Shown: in pieces, positions 11,846 through 21,980 of the stretch | Layout of the letters: each line of letters starts with the position of its first letter | How positions within the stretch are numbered: position 1 is the stretch's first letter | Source of the DNA: Euphorbia lathyris | Lineage: Eukaryota > Streptophyta > Magnoliopsida > Malpighiales > Euphorbiaceae | Assembly (NCBI RefSeq): GCF_963576675.1 | Contig: NC_088914.1 | Coordinates: forward strand, 79,482,441-79,546,440 | DNA length: 64,000 bases | Direction of reading: 5' to 3' | Translations under genes and position numbers: made by a program | Notes under the pieces: model-generated | Database searches by the model: none | What the model was told of the DNA's origin: nothing | What the model saw: only the letters and a program-made list of their open reading frames with translations

Positions 11846-12388
11846 AAGGGATAAAATGCAAAAATACCCTAACATTAACATCGATGAGTATTTTTACCAC
11901 TTACGTCTAAAATGGTATAATTTTACATCTAATGTTGGCAGCAAAGAGCAAATTTACCTTTAAAATTAACAAGTTGGGTCCAATTTAGTGAAAAATTCAT
12001 CCATCTGTCTTCTCAGTCATGAATTGTGTCATCTACACTTCATATATGTGTCATTGTATCACTCATTAGTAACAAATCACAACCATATGAATAGACGTGA
12101 AAAAAATAAAAAAAAAATTTATATTGTATTTTGTACAAATTGGATAAAAAAATATCCAAATACTTTGTATAATTAAAAAATATTCATCTCTAATTCTTTT
12201 ATTAAATCACAAAAAATATAAAATATTTTTTTAGAACCTACTAATAGGCAATTGATGTAGAATAAGGTACAAAATACTTGTGTTTTATAATGATGTCTGA
12301 TAGATATAAGATTGCTATTAAGGGTAAAATTGCTCCTAATTATCAACATTAGGAATATTTTTGCACTTTATCATTTTCTATAAACATG
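11846..12388. mobile_element. Degenerate MITE with imperfect terminal repeats
   Basis: The left end reads GATAAAATGCAAAAATACCC. The right end, reverse complemented, reads GATAAAGTGCAAAAATATTCC, giving imperfect inverted ends about 540 bp apart. The interior is AT-rich and non-coding. I found no clear target duplication, so the superfamily (possibly Mutator-like) is open. Confidence 0.5.
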
Positions 12389-13741
12389 TTAAAGTAGCAA
12401 TTTTTTCATACATGATCAAGCCTCCCAATATTTCAGTCCTGACTTTAGTGCGTGTATATATATACTACTTCAATTAATTAATCAATCTAACTAATTAAGG
12501 TTGGTTTAAGTGTTTAAAGTTTCAAATCGCTTAACCTATATTTTGAGTTGGGCAGAAAACTTTAATTAGAATATCATCCAATCAAATGGCTTTGACAAAC
12601 TATATAAAAAAAATTAATTAATCCATTTGCAGTTTACCAAAATATTCTATTCTCTATGAGTTTAATAATGCAGTGATGAAACCAATAAAAATTATATTTA
12701 TTTGATGATATTGATGATAAACGAGGAACACATGTCCCTTCCAGCAATCAAATTTCATAAAGATGATGTATCCAGGAACGTACTTCTGTCATATCACACC
12801 AATTAAATTATACATATTTTCTCTTTTCCACAATTAAATTACAACATAATTCGAAATATATATTTACTTAGTTGGATTAATTTTATCTACGTTCATGAAA
12901 GAAATGTATCATTTAAAAATTACGAACTTATCAAATTCTTTTAAATAAAATATATAACTATCCATTCGTAATTCTAGCTCGTCAAGTTGCTTGGTGCGCT
13001 AGTGAACGATAAAGCATTGACTTGCTAGCGCTTTGAGCTAGCTCGACGTGCTGGCATTATTAATATTGCCGAAATTGTTCCATTTTCTATCGTTTCAGAT
13101 TTCTTTTTTGTTCATGTTTTTCTTAAACTTAGTTGATGTCTCTATTTTGATTAATTGAGATGCTTTTTAAAGTGGAGTGCAGAGGTAATGTCTCTATAGT
13201 GGGTGTAGCTTTCCAAGTACAGTGAAATAAAAAGAAAAGAGAGAGAAAGAAAGAGCCATTCCAACACATGGAAATCGGCAGAACATAACAGAATCACAAA
13301 TATAAACCAACTTTCATACCAAAAAGCAGTAATCTTGTAATGTTTTATTTTGACAGATTTTTCTCCTTGCTCACCGCTTATAACTTTGCTTTTTAGATAT
13401 ATTTTTATTTTTATCTCTATGTTTTCTTTTCTTTTCGGATAAAACATCCTCAGATCCTGATGATTACCGTGTTGGTAAATTCAGATTTTTATTTTTATTT
13501 CAACATATTAATTTCTTTTTTTTTTTTTTTTTGTCACTTAATTAAGTTTTTGATAATAAATTTATTCCAATTTGTTAGATTCATTCTTTGTTTAATTTTA
13601 TTTCTTTGTTTAAATTTGTCGTAGATTGTATGTTATATTTGTTTTCTTGAAGTTTAAATTTAGTGTTCCTTCATCAAAAGTTTGTTTTAGATAATAAAAT
13701 ATTAATCAGGTATAATTAAGTATATTCAAAACTGTTTTAAA
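12389..13741. other. No gene seen; AT-rich intergenic DNA
   Basis: Only short chance frames. A poly-T run lies near 13515-13532. No repeat boundaries were recognised. Confidence 0.5.
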
Positions 13742-13882
13742 AAAACCAAAACGAACCGCTCGTCGAGCTTCATGCTCGAGCCGAGTTCCAAAATTCCAAG
13801 CTTGACGAGCTTCGAGTTCGAGCCAAATCCGATCTCCGAACTTCTCCAGCTGAGCCGACTCAGTTGTTGTACCCCTAATAGT
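13742..13882. mobile_element. hAT-like terminal fragment rich in GAGCTCGA words
   Basis: The stretch is built of CTCGAGC/GAGCTTCGAG words and ends TTGTTGTACCCCTA. In reverse complement this begins TAGGGGTACAA, a typical plant hAT terminus. A matching left end could not be found nearby, so it is called a one-ended fragment. Confidence 0.4.
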
Positions 13883-14434
13883 GACGTAATATGACAAATA
13901 ATATAAATAACGAGGTATATAACGTGTTGAAAGGGGAAAAAAAATCAATGATATTACTTCAAATAGAATAGAGAATTACTTGAATAGAATAGAATAATGC
14001 GTTGGAAAATTGAAAATAATGATTTTAAACAAATTTTCAAGATTTATGTTACTAGTAAAATGTTTAAAATAGAGAGAAGTTGATAAAAGTAAAGTTAAAA
14101 AGATAAAGGGGGTACAGGTGTAATTGAGCTGTTAATTAGGTGAAAGAAAGCATATGCAGGTGTACGTGCAGTCTAAGAAGAAAAAGAGAAGGAGAGATAC
14201 GTAGCAGAGCGCGCGTGCCGTCCGGAACGCGAGGGTTGTCTGTCTGAAGACGGAAATAGTGTAATATATGTATAGTTTGGTCTGAAACGCAGAAAACGAC
14301 ATCAGCTTTCATAATACGGCACACCAAATGCCCAATCTAGTCGCCCTCAATGTCTTGTGCGTTTTCTCTCGGTTTTCCCGCTTATTTTGCTACGTCACTG
14401 TCGTTTCCTCAATTATTGTTTTTTATTACAGTAG

Positions 14435-14455
14435 TTTCTTTCTTTCTTTCTTTCT
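14435..14455. repeat. (TTTC)n microsatellite
   Basis: Five tandem TTTC units. The surrounding 14.1-14.5 kb is less AT-rich than its neighbours but shows no gene I can support. Confidence 0.8.
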
Positions 14456-14585
14456 ACCTTTGACTAGTCTACCAAATATCTCTAATTATTTCTTATCTTT
14501 ATTTTCATTCTAATTTCTTTTTATATAAAGGGTTTTAGTTTAAAAGTTGTGTTACACCTATTTCTTTTTCTTCTTTTTATGGGGG

Positions 14586-14795
14586 TAAATTACACCCAAT
14601 GTCACTAACGGTTTACCAATTTTCACGGTATAGCCACGGATTTCAAAATGTAACATAAAAATAACTGAACTTTAGATTTTGTTATATCCTTAGCTATTAA
14701 ACTTTAATCAACGTCTCAAAATGATCGTTAATTTTAAAATCCGTGGCTATACCGTGAAAATTGGTAAACCGTTAGTGACATTGGGTGTAATTTTA
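14586..14795. mobile_element. Foldback MITE with about 57-bp inverted repeats
   Basis: The left arm starts AATTACACCCAATGTCACTAACGG and the right arm is its reverse complement over roughly 57 bp. About 95 bp lie between the arms, so the whole unit can fold into a hairpin. It is non-coding, and the style is that of Mutator-like MITEs. A more diverged half copy lies at about 14930-15156. Confidence 0.75.
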
Positions 14796-14929
14796 AAATA
14801 AAAAATTTCAAAACTTAATGATATCTCAAAAAACTTCATTTCTTCAAAATTTTCATTTTCACATTGATATGTTGTTTGATTAGAAGAGAAAATAAATTTT
14901 TAAAGAGAGAAATTTCTAAAATGGTGATT

Positions 14930-15156
14930 TTAGAAAATAAAAAATGTGATTTCAGAGTAAATGTCGTTCTGAATAACTTTAATTTTTTAATATTTTTATT
15001 TTGATGTTGTTAATAGTTATTTTGAGGAGTTAGTTAAAGTTTAGTGATCACAATATAACAAAATGTAACATTAAGTGATTTTTATGTCATATTTTAAAAT
15101 TCAGTAACCATATTGTGAAAATTAATAAAATTTAGTGGCCATGGATGTAATTAACA
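14930..15156. mobile_element. Older related half of the 14.6-kb MITE
   Basis: Read on the minus strand from 15156, it follows the left arm and interior of the 14586-14795 unit (TTAATTACATCCATGGCCACTAAA, then TTTTCAC, then ATGTAACA) with many mismatches. Only one side of the element is recognisable. Confidence 0.5.
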
Positions 15157-15441
15157 CTCATTTATGTGATTGCTTTACTAGAAATATCAGCGGTGGCCAA
15201 ACTTTAATCTTTCTAACCTGAGATATTTTTAGATGATGTCAAACAAAATTATTTCATTTAAAAGCTTATATAAAATGGTAGAAATTCCTTCAAACAATAT
15301 CTTTATTATTTTGTCCTTTAATTTGATTCCAATTTAAAAGTTTGATGTAATTTAGCGTAGGTTGGAAAGGAAAACTAATCAAACTTTTACATGATTTTAG
15401 CTACAACTATGCGTTTGCGGACACCATGATTTTTCTTCATG

Positions 15442-15488
15442 AAATTTGTTCGTTTTATATATAATGGTTTATATAAACGAACAAATTT
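15442..15488. repeat. Near-perfect short hairpin
   Basis: AAATTTGTTCGTTTT ATATA is followed after about 8 nt by TATATAAACGAACAAATTT, giving arms of about 19 bp. A second hairpin lies 80 bp away. There is no coding context. Confidence 0.7.
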
Positions 15489-15570
15489 ATATTTATAATA
15501 ATATAATGTACTTACTAATTTGTTATATAAAAATACGAGGACTTTATAATTATTTACCCCATATATTTTA

Positions 15571-15609
15571 AGTGTAAACTTAAATCATTAGATATTTTAA
15601 GTTTACACT
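15571..15609. repeat. Perfect 14-bp-arm hairpin
   Basis: AGTGTAAACTTAAA (15571-15584) pairs with TTTAAGTTTACACT (15596-15609) across an 11-nt loop. It could be the core of a tiny MITE; the flanks show no clear target duplication. Confidence 0.7.
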
Positions 15610-16739
15610 CTAAACTAATCCAAATTCTAACAAGTGAATCCTTTTCAGAAGCTTCCAGTAAACATCTTAATCACAATTATATTTATCTCTAAAATTCAAA
15701 CCGTAATTAAATAGTTAATGAATATATACGTGTGTTGGATATAATTTAAAAAGAAAAAAAATAAAATATTAGTATAAAAGAAAAATGCAATGAAAAATAG
15801 AAAATAAATAAAATTAAAAAAATAGGTTGCTTCCTTCTTTATTCAAATAGCTATTTATCTAAATTGAACATTTATTTATTCTTTAAATAAATTTTTATCC
15901 ATAAAAATAAATCAAAAGATTTTTAAAATGCTATAAAAAGATGGGGATATATAGAAATCAAGGCAAGAAGCCTATTTCTTTTAGCAAATTTGTTTTATTT
16001 CGAAGACCAATTCTTTAGATTGCGGATTAGTGTCGTGAAATTTTGATTTGTTAAATCTTCATGAGTTTAGGGACTATTTTTCGGGTCAAAACGAAATAGT
16101 TTTAAAGAAGAAGCAAGTAAATTGATATGGACATCCAGTCGACTGACGAGAGGGGACGAGTGGTAGAAGAAGTCGGGTCAAAGGGGAAACACACCCCAAC
16201 AAAAGAAAGGTCATTTGTGTGAAAATTGATCACACACACTGTGTGGATTGCGAAATGAAAATCAGAGAGTTCAAGACAAACCTACATAATATATTCTGAA
16301 AAATCGAAAGATAAAAGCTAGATTAACCTACTCATAATATATTCTAACAAGAAAAGATAAATATATCTTACCACATAAGGACTCATATTCATTCAAAAAT
16401 CACTTTTGTAGTTGCTCAAGTTAATTAGGATTCGTTATGGAGAAGATAAAAGATAAAATAGGAAGCTGAAATTCTTATTTAGGAGTGAAATTCCAGGATA
16501 AAACTTCATAGGATAACTCGAGTCACATGTTAGTGAGAGTTTGAACTTTCAACAATGCATCAAATTGCAATCCGGTTTTAAACATGTTGTAGTTCATATT
16601 TGGAAACATTCAAAAGAAAGAAGTTGAAACTCTATGTGTATAACAATTGGAACCGTTTCAATCCAAAATCGTAAAAAGAAGCTATAGCCAAATATAAATT
16701 TTCATTAAATTTAGACAGTCACTTAGAACATTATGAGAA
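15610..16739. other. No gene seen
   Basis: AT-rich, non-coding by inspection. The right part may belong to the LTR that ends near 16900. Confidence 0.45.
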
Positions 16740-16918
16740 TTGAGCTTGTAAGGACTCGGCGAGTCAAATAATGACACTCAGTGAGTCATGCTTCTTTGTA
16801 CTCCAAAACGCAATTGTTTTTCTTTTTGTGTTAGAGATTAATAGAAGATATATGATTCGACTTTATCTATAAATTTGAGCTTTTAGTTCAATTGATTTCA
16901 TGATATGGTATCAGAACC
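16740..16918 (+). mobile_element. Copia-type LTR end with primer-binding site
   Basis: TGGTATCAGAACC at 16906-16918 matches the initiator methionine tRNA primer site (TGGTATCAGAGCC) with one change. It is preceded by GATTTCA, a plausible LTR end in CA. Just upstream are two short palindromes, GACTCGGCGAGTC (16753-16765) and ACTCAGTGAGT (16776-16786). Sequence from 16919 to 17100 would be the leader of this element, now cut by the insertion at 17105. The LTR start was not found. Confidence 0.55.
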
Positions 16919-17104
16919 TTTTGAAGCAAACAGTTGAAGATTCGAGCCCTGACAACCTCGGGTGGGCATTTGCGTATAGCGATGTGTCAGAAATTGATAT
17001 ATGACAACTAAATATGAACTTGAAATAATATTCATATTGGATAAAGCATAAAGTATTTGATTGGATGTTAATGGTTTGAAAAGCAAGTTTTTGCAAGTTG
17101 ATGA

Positions 17105-17893
17105 TGATGTAGATTAAAATCGACTGGAGGTTTTAATCTTAAACCAACAAAGATTACAAACTTCTCAAGCTTAACTTGAAGGTTGAATAAACCCAAAGGA
17201 ATGAATCCTTGCTCCAATGGAGGTTTCAAAATATAATATTCATCAAAAGTTACCCAACATTACAAAAGATGGAGAATATATACTCCTTCTAAATAAAAGA
17301 TAAAGACTAAAAGGCCACCCCTAAGGTTACCAACAACTAAGGAGCCCTAAGGGTAAAATAGGAAATGCATAAAGATAGATATTAGGGTAAATAAGTTCAA
17401 TGGCAAAGAGGTAAATAGTAGAGTGGCAAAACAGTAATAAAGAAGGTGGCAGATCTTGTCCTCAACAAGAAGAACTTGGGGAGGAAGTATTCTCCAGGTC
17501 CGATACGCCCCGCGTGGCCTACCTCACGCCCCGCGTGGATGTGTCCCTGAACTTGATGTTGCTGGCTCGAACTCAAGACGCGAGGCGCCCGATAGATTAC
17601 GCCCTGCGTCAAGATTACGCCCCGCGTCGTGCGACCTACGCCCCGTGTACTCGGCCTCCTGATCTGAACTCTCATCCGAGGTTGGCTCCACGTCCCGCGT
17701 CTCGCCATACACGCCCCGCGTGTATGACCTCCTGGATGGTTCCCACGACTTCGAGTCCTTCACGCCTCGCGTCCCAGCGGACACGCCCCGCGTGCTCTGT
17801 TCTTCGCCCTTTCCTTCCTCCTTCTCGGTTAGCTTTCTACGGGTCCCATCCTTCAACTCCGGTTCAATCTTTAGGGACCGGATGCCTTCATCA
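17105..17893 (-). repeat. 3' LTR of the TR-GAG element
   Basis: TG/CA ends with TGATG...CATCA inverted termini. In minus-strand sense, U3 starts at 17893 and contains nine palindromes (17794 down to 17504). A TATA-like stretch, GAGTATATATTC, follows at about 17274-17286. The protein reading frame downstream of gag runs into this U3. Confidence 0.9.
17504..17794. repeat. Palindrome array in TR-GAG LTR U3
   Basis: Nine units of the word YACGCCCCGCGTR lie at 17504, 17525, 17598, 17616, 17637, 17689, 17710, 17761 and 17782. The unit at 17710 is embedded in the longer palindrome ATACACGCCCCGCGTGTAT. An equivalent array lies in the other LTR at 20539-20829. This is the same word as in the solo LTR at 137-1933, but the intervening sequence is unrelated. 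Confidence 0.9.
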
Positions 17894-18090
17894 TTCTCTC
17901 CTTCTTTAGAGGAGTTGGGCCCCAACTCAATGTTAGTACGAAGGTGACTCTTCCCCAAGGTTGATGTTCCGCTCTCCCCACTAGCAATGCTTGTCTCTTG
18001 GGTCGGCTCACCCACACTTAACAACCCGACGGGCTGCTCAACATAGGTCCCTTCTAGCGGCGTCGGTTCTCGGCTAGGGTATGCAATCAA
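17524..18090 (-). CDS. Gag-downstream frame running into the 3' LTR
   Basis: This frame is open for about 188 codons and lies in the -1 frame relative to gag, overlapping its end at the A10 run. One extra A, or a -1 slip on the A run, would fuse it to Gag. It has no ATG at its start. The translated product is acidic and low in complexity. From about 17893 it is encoded by the U3 region, where each palindrome is read as Thr-Arg-Gly-Val (STRGVSAGTRGV, YTRGVYGE). No known domain is seen. It is either a frameshift extension of Gag or a chance frame. Confidence 0.5.
   Translation of the reverse strand: MIAYPSREPTPLEGTYVEQPVGLLSVGEPTQETSIASGESGTSTLGKSHLRTNIELGPNSSKEGENDEGIRSLKIEPELKDGTRRKLTEKEEGKGEEQSTRGVSAGTRGVKDSKSWEPSRRSYTRGVYGETRDVEPTSDESSDQEAEYTGRRSHDAGRNLDAGRNLSGASRLEFEPATSSSGTHPRGA
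17894..17909 (-). promoter_or_regulatory. Polypurine tract of TR-GAG element
   Basis: The minus strand reads TCTAAAGAAGGAGAGAA directly before the 3' LTR (TGATGAAGG), the expected plus-strand primer. Confidence 0.75.
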
Positions 18091-20090
18091 TGCCGATTTT
18101 TTTTTTCCTTAGTCGGACCTGTCAACGGTATGAGAATATACTTGACCCCCTCTTTGTAGACGGTGTACGTGTTGTCCCATCCCGCATGTGAGGCGTCACG
18201 GTCGAATTGCCAAGGCCTCCCAAGAAGCAAGTGATACACATCCATATCAGCCACATCACACATAACCTCATCATGGTAGGCCCCAATAGAGATAGGAACC
18301 TTGCACCGGTGAGTGACATTGAGCTTCTCCCCCTCTTTGATCCAGCCCACTCGGTATGGCTTCGGGTGTGGTTCGGGTATTAAGCCAAATTTGCTCAAGG
18401 CGGCTTTACTAAGGATGTTCTCTTGGCTTCCACTATCGACGATCATCTCACATTTCAATCCGTGGACTAGACCTCTAGTTCTAAACAATTGGTGCCTCGG
18501 ATCATGCTCTTGTTCAACCGACATCAATACCCTCTTCACTATATGGACCTTCCGCTCATCCCCGGATGATCCACTATCAATGGGTTCACAATATAACTCA
18601 TGATTACCTCCATAATCACCATCATCACATCGCTCAACCATATTAGCGCTCCTCCTCCTTGGACACTCATTCGAACGATGACCTGGTTCATTGCATCGGA
18701 AACATTTAAACGGAGCCAGTTTTGTGTACGGGTTGTTGCCCTTAGGAAGGGTGGCTGTCCTAAAGGGTCGCACATCTCCGCTAGGTGATTTTCCCCCACT
18801 CAAGATCTTGGTTCCACTAGAACTAGCACCACATTTATCCTTGCCCACCTCTTTGGACTCTTCCCCCTCTTCACAAACTTCCTCAATTCTCGGCCTCCGG
18901 TATCCGTCACGTGCCCTAACATTCAATTGAGACTCGGCCTTCAAAGCTAGGTTCCTTGCATCTTGAATCCGGATTACCATTTGTGTCCCAATTCTGTCTT
19001 GAATATTATACCGTAGCCCCTCTAGATACCTTGAAGTCTTTTGGCTTTCGGTTTCCGATAAGTTAGCCCTTGCCGAAAGCCTTAAGAACTCCGAAGTATA
19101 CTCGTGCACGCTCCTCGGTCCTTGCGAGCAATTCCGATAGGAGCTATAAATATACTGCTCGTAGTCGGGTGGTAAAAACCGCTCCCTCATCATCGATTTC
19201 ATCCTCCTCCAAGACCTAATCGGTTCCCTTCCTCCTCTTCTCCGCTCTTCCTTCACATTATCCCACCATACCGAGGCTCCCCCTTTCAACCTATATGCCA
19301 CTAACCGAACTCTCCTATCTTCCGGTATCCCCGCATAGTCGAAGAACCTCTCCACCTCAAGCAACCAATCAAGGAACCCCTCAATGTCAAGTTCCCCTCC
19401 AAATGAAGGTAGATCAACCTTGAGTTTGAAAGCATCGTCCCTATCATAGTGTCCTCCATACTCCCCTCTCCCATTCATTCCGCCTTTATATCCGCCCCTA
19501 TCAATAGCATGACCCCCATACGGATCATTCATCCCATAGTTTACCCTTCCGTGACCACCTACATCATCATCATTCAAAATATCCAAATTCCCGGCACGCA
19601 CATGCTCGGGACCAACAACATCATGCATAGTCATACCATTCACATGTCTAACATTCAAAGCATCATCATCCATTCTAATCCCCATAGTTCTAGCAATTTT
19701 AGGCATCTCAAAATCATCAAATAGATCTCCATCGCTATCACTATCAACGTTTCTAACGGCTACGGGATTAGTACGTCTTACCTCTTGAACCCGAGGGTTC
19801 TTTCGTTGTGGTGCTTGGTTTCTCATAGGAGGTGGCGTATGGTGTCTATCCGGTGGTGGCCGGGTTGTATCTTCATTTCTCCGGTGAGGGTCTTCGGCGG
19901 GTTGAGTGTGGGTACTTCGAAACTCAAGAGCAAGTCTCTCCATGGCAAGGAGTATGTCTCTTCTACCCGCTTTTTGCTTCTCTTCAAGCTCTATCATCTT
20001 ATCATTCATTGCCTTCATATTTTCTTCCATTGCCTCAAACCTTTGGTCATTGGCTCCCATGGCTTCGGTGGTGATACGTGGTTGAACCAT
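18087..20090 (-). CDS. Gag with protease-like domain (667 aa)
   Basis: Chosen start is the ATG at 20088-20090, just after the primer site; the frame also has an upstream TTG. Residues about 16-57 form a charged likely coiled coil (EAMEENMKAMNDKMIELEEK). Residues about 225-367 are a Ty3/gypsy Gag core (LPSFGGELDIEGFLDWLLEV, then GASVWWDNV and SVHEYTSEFLRLS). A CCHC zinc knuckle follows at about 463-476 (CFRCNEPGHRSNEC). An aspartic-protease-like domain has its DSG at about 552-554 (MIVDSGSQENILS) and later HLLLGRPWQFD. The frame is open throughout. It stops just after a run of ten A on the coding strand (18097-18106). Gag would form the particle and bind the element RNA; whether the protease acts is unknown. 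Confidence 0.88.
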   Translation of the reverse strand: MVQPRITTEAMGANDQRFEAMEENMKAMNDKMIELEEKQKAGRRDILLAMERLALEFRSTHTQPAEDPHRRNEDTTRPPPDRHHTPPPMRNQAPQRKNPRVQEVRRTNPVAVRNVDSDSDGDLFDDFEMPKIARTMGIRMDDDALNVRHVNGMTMHDVVGPEHVRAGNLDILNDDDVGGHGRVNYGMNDPYGGHAIDRGGYKGGMNGRGEYGGHYDRDDAFKLKVDLPSFGGELDIEGFLDWLLEVERFFDYAGIPEDRRVRLVAYRLKGGASVWWDNVKEERRRGGREPIRSWRRMKSMMRERFLPPDYEQYIYSSYRNCSQGPRSVHEYTSEFLRLSARANLSETESQKTSRYLEGLRYNIQDRIGTQMVIRIQDARNLALKAESQLNVRARDGYRRPRIEEVCEEGEESKEVGKDKCGASSSGTKILSGGKSPSGDVRPFRTATLPKGNNPYTKLAPFKCFRCNEPGHRSNECPRRRSANMVERCDDGDYGGNHELYCEPIDSGSSGDERKVHIVKRVLMSVEQEHDPRHQLFRTRGLVHGLKCEMIVDSGSQENILSKAALSKFGLIPEPHPKPYRVGWIKEGEKLNVTHRCKVPISIGAYHDEVMCDVADMDVYHLLLGRPWQFDRDASHAGWDNTYTVYKEGVKYILIPLTGPTKEKKNRH

Positions 20091-20126
20091 TTCCGAGAAG
20101 AAGTCTCCGGTCAAGGAAAACGACTC

Positions 20127-20139
20127 GGCTCTGATACCA
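20127..20139 (-). promoter_or_regulatory. Primer-binding site, initiator Met tRNA
   Basis: The minus strand reads TGGTATCAGAGCC immediately inside the 5' LTR. It is complementary to the 3' end of initiator tRNA-Met, the usual primer for many plant LTR elements. Confidence 0.9.
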
Positions 20140-20141
20140 AA

Positions 20142-20928
20142 TGATGTAGATTAAAATCGACTGGAGGTTTTAATCTTAAACCAACAAAGATTACAAACTT
20201 CTCAAGCTTAACTTGAAGGTTGAATAAACCTAAAGGAATGAATCCTTGCTCCAATGGAGGCTTCAAAATATAATATTCATCAAAAGTTACCCAACATTAC
20301 AAAAGATGGAGAATATATACTCCTTCTAAATAAAAGATAAAGACTAAAAGGCCACCCCTAGGGTTACCAACAACTAAGGAGCCCTAGGGGTAATAGGAAA
20401 TGCATAAAGATAGATATTAGGGTAAATAAGTTCAATGGCAAAGAGGTAAATAGTAGAGTAGCAAAACAGTAATAAAGAAGGTGGCAGATCTTGTCCTCAA
20501 CAAGAAGAACTTGGGGAGGAAGTATTCTCCAGGTCCGATACGCCCCGCGTGGCCTACCTCACGCCCCTCGTGGATGTGTCCCTGAACTTGATGTTGCTGG
20601 CTCGAACTCAAGACGCGAGGCGCCCGATAGATTACGCCCTGCGTCAAGATTACGCCCCGCGTCGTGCGACCTACGCCCCGTGTACTCGGCCTCCTGATCT
20701 GAACTCTCATCCGAGGTTGGCTCCACGTCCCGCGTCTCGCCATACACGCCCCGCGTGTATGACCTCCTGGATGGTTCCCACGACTTCGAGTCCTTCACGC
20801 CTCGCGTCCCAGCGGACACGCCCCGCGTGCTCTGTTCTTCGCCCTTTCCTTCCTCCTTCTCGGTTAGCTTTCTACGGGTCCCATCCTTCAACTCCGGTTC
20901 AATCTTTAGGGACTGGATGCCCTCATCA
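20142..20928 (-). repeat. 5' LTR of the TR-GAG element
   Basis: Same organisation as the 3' LTR. One palindrome here has mutated (CACGCCCCTCGTG near 20561-20573 against CACGCCCCGCGTG in the other copy). This is the copy whose U3/TATA would drive the element. Confidence 0.9.
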
Positions 20929-20933
20929 GATGA

Positions 20934-21274
20934 TGGGAATAAACATGAGTAATATTGAAACTTGTTGTTAAATGTTTGATTTGTTTTTGATGAAAAACAG
21001 GCTTAGGAGTTATATGAATAGTTGCATAGTTATCTCAAAATAATGGAAAAGTCAAATGAGGTTTCAACTAAAATTTCGTTCAATAGAAAATAAAAATAAT
21101 GCAACTATTTAAGCTCACATGAGGTGGTATCCATTCAACTTCAGTTGAGGAGCTACTAAAGATGTTTTTTTTCTTAGTTTTTCAAGAAACTAATGCATCT
21201 CCCAAGAATGCATAATATGTTATAATTAACTTTATTGTGTGCAAGATATCGGGTTGCACGGTCCTTTTCTCGTG
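20934..21274. other. No gene seen
   Basis: AT-rich DNA to the right of the TR-GAG insertion, continuous with the sequence left of 17100. No coding match. Confidence 0.45.
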
Positions 21275-21960
21275 TCGAATTTTATATGGGAGGATCTCTC
21301 TATGGAGTTTGTAGTAGAACTCTCGAGAACCCAACATGGAATGGATTCTATTTTTATAGTGGTGGACAATTTCTACGAAAATGGAACACTCTTCTTGCCA
21401 TGCTGAAATACCAATGATGCCTTCATGATCGCCAAGTTAAGTTTTTAGAGAGATTGTTAAATAGCATGGGGTTCTGAAAAGTATTATTTCTGATAGGGAT
21501 ACAAAGTTCGTGGGTAATTTATGGCGAACCCTTTGGACCTTATTTGATACATCGCTCAAATGCAGTACCACTGCTCACCCCTAAACTGGTCAAACACAAG
21601 TAGTGAACTGAACCTTGGGAAACATATTAAGAAGTATCTATTGAGACAAGCTAAAGACATGCCACTTTGCTATAGCTCGGACCGAATTTACTTACAATCG
21701 AGTGGTCCACTCGGGCAGTAGATACTCTCCATTCGAGATAGTCTATGCTAAAGTGAAAAACCATATCTTAGACCTTGCCCAGGTCCCAACGGGTATGCAA
21801 GCCAATTACTCAGTTAAAAGATTGGCCCGGGAGGTCAAAATGATCAATGAAGAAGTGCAGAAATGATTGGAGAGAAAGAATGCCAAAGTCAATGAAAGGG
21901 TTCATAGACGCACCGTTAGGATGTGCTATTCGATGTTGGGGTTGATGTGATGGTTTACTT
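21275..21960 (+). pseudogene. Ty3/gypsy integrase core remnant
   Basis: Across shifting frames the translation gives the following segments. First is DLSMEFVVELSRTQHGMDSIF with VVDNF, the second catalytic Asp region. Then come HG-like residues and FLIGIQSS or [19 protein letters not shown] in the alternate frame. Last are TAHP-TGQTQVVN with stops, and FTYNRVVHSGSRYSPFEIVYAK. This order is that of a chromovirus-type gypsy integrase catalytic core. Several stops and frame shifts make it dead. The C-terminal part resumes beyond the LTR pair at about 23315. Confidence 0.85.
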
Positions 21961-21980
21961 AGGGAAGGAGACACCTGTTC

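Larger units (their letters stand above)
17105..20928 (-). mobile_element. Complete short gag-only LTR retrotransposon (TR-GAG)
   Basis: Two LTRs of 789 and 787 bp enclose a 2.25-kb interior, and the 5-mer GATGA flanks the whole element (17100-17104 and 20929-20933). The LTRs begin TGATG and end CATCA. By eye the two LTRs differ at 8 positions plus one 2-bp gap, about 1 percent, so the insertion is recent. The minus-strand primer site TTGGTATCAGAGCC lies one base inside the 5' LTR. A purine tract lies next to the 3' LTR. The interior codes for Gag and an aspartic-protease-like domain but no RT, RNase H or integrase. This fits the TR-GAG class of non-autonomous elements, which must borrow polymerase functions from a gypsy partner. 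Confidence 0.92.

Noticed and set aside
18313..20144. Several + strand frames across the gag region
   Set aside because: They are antisense shadows of the minus-strand Gag-protease frame, which has clear domains.
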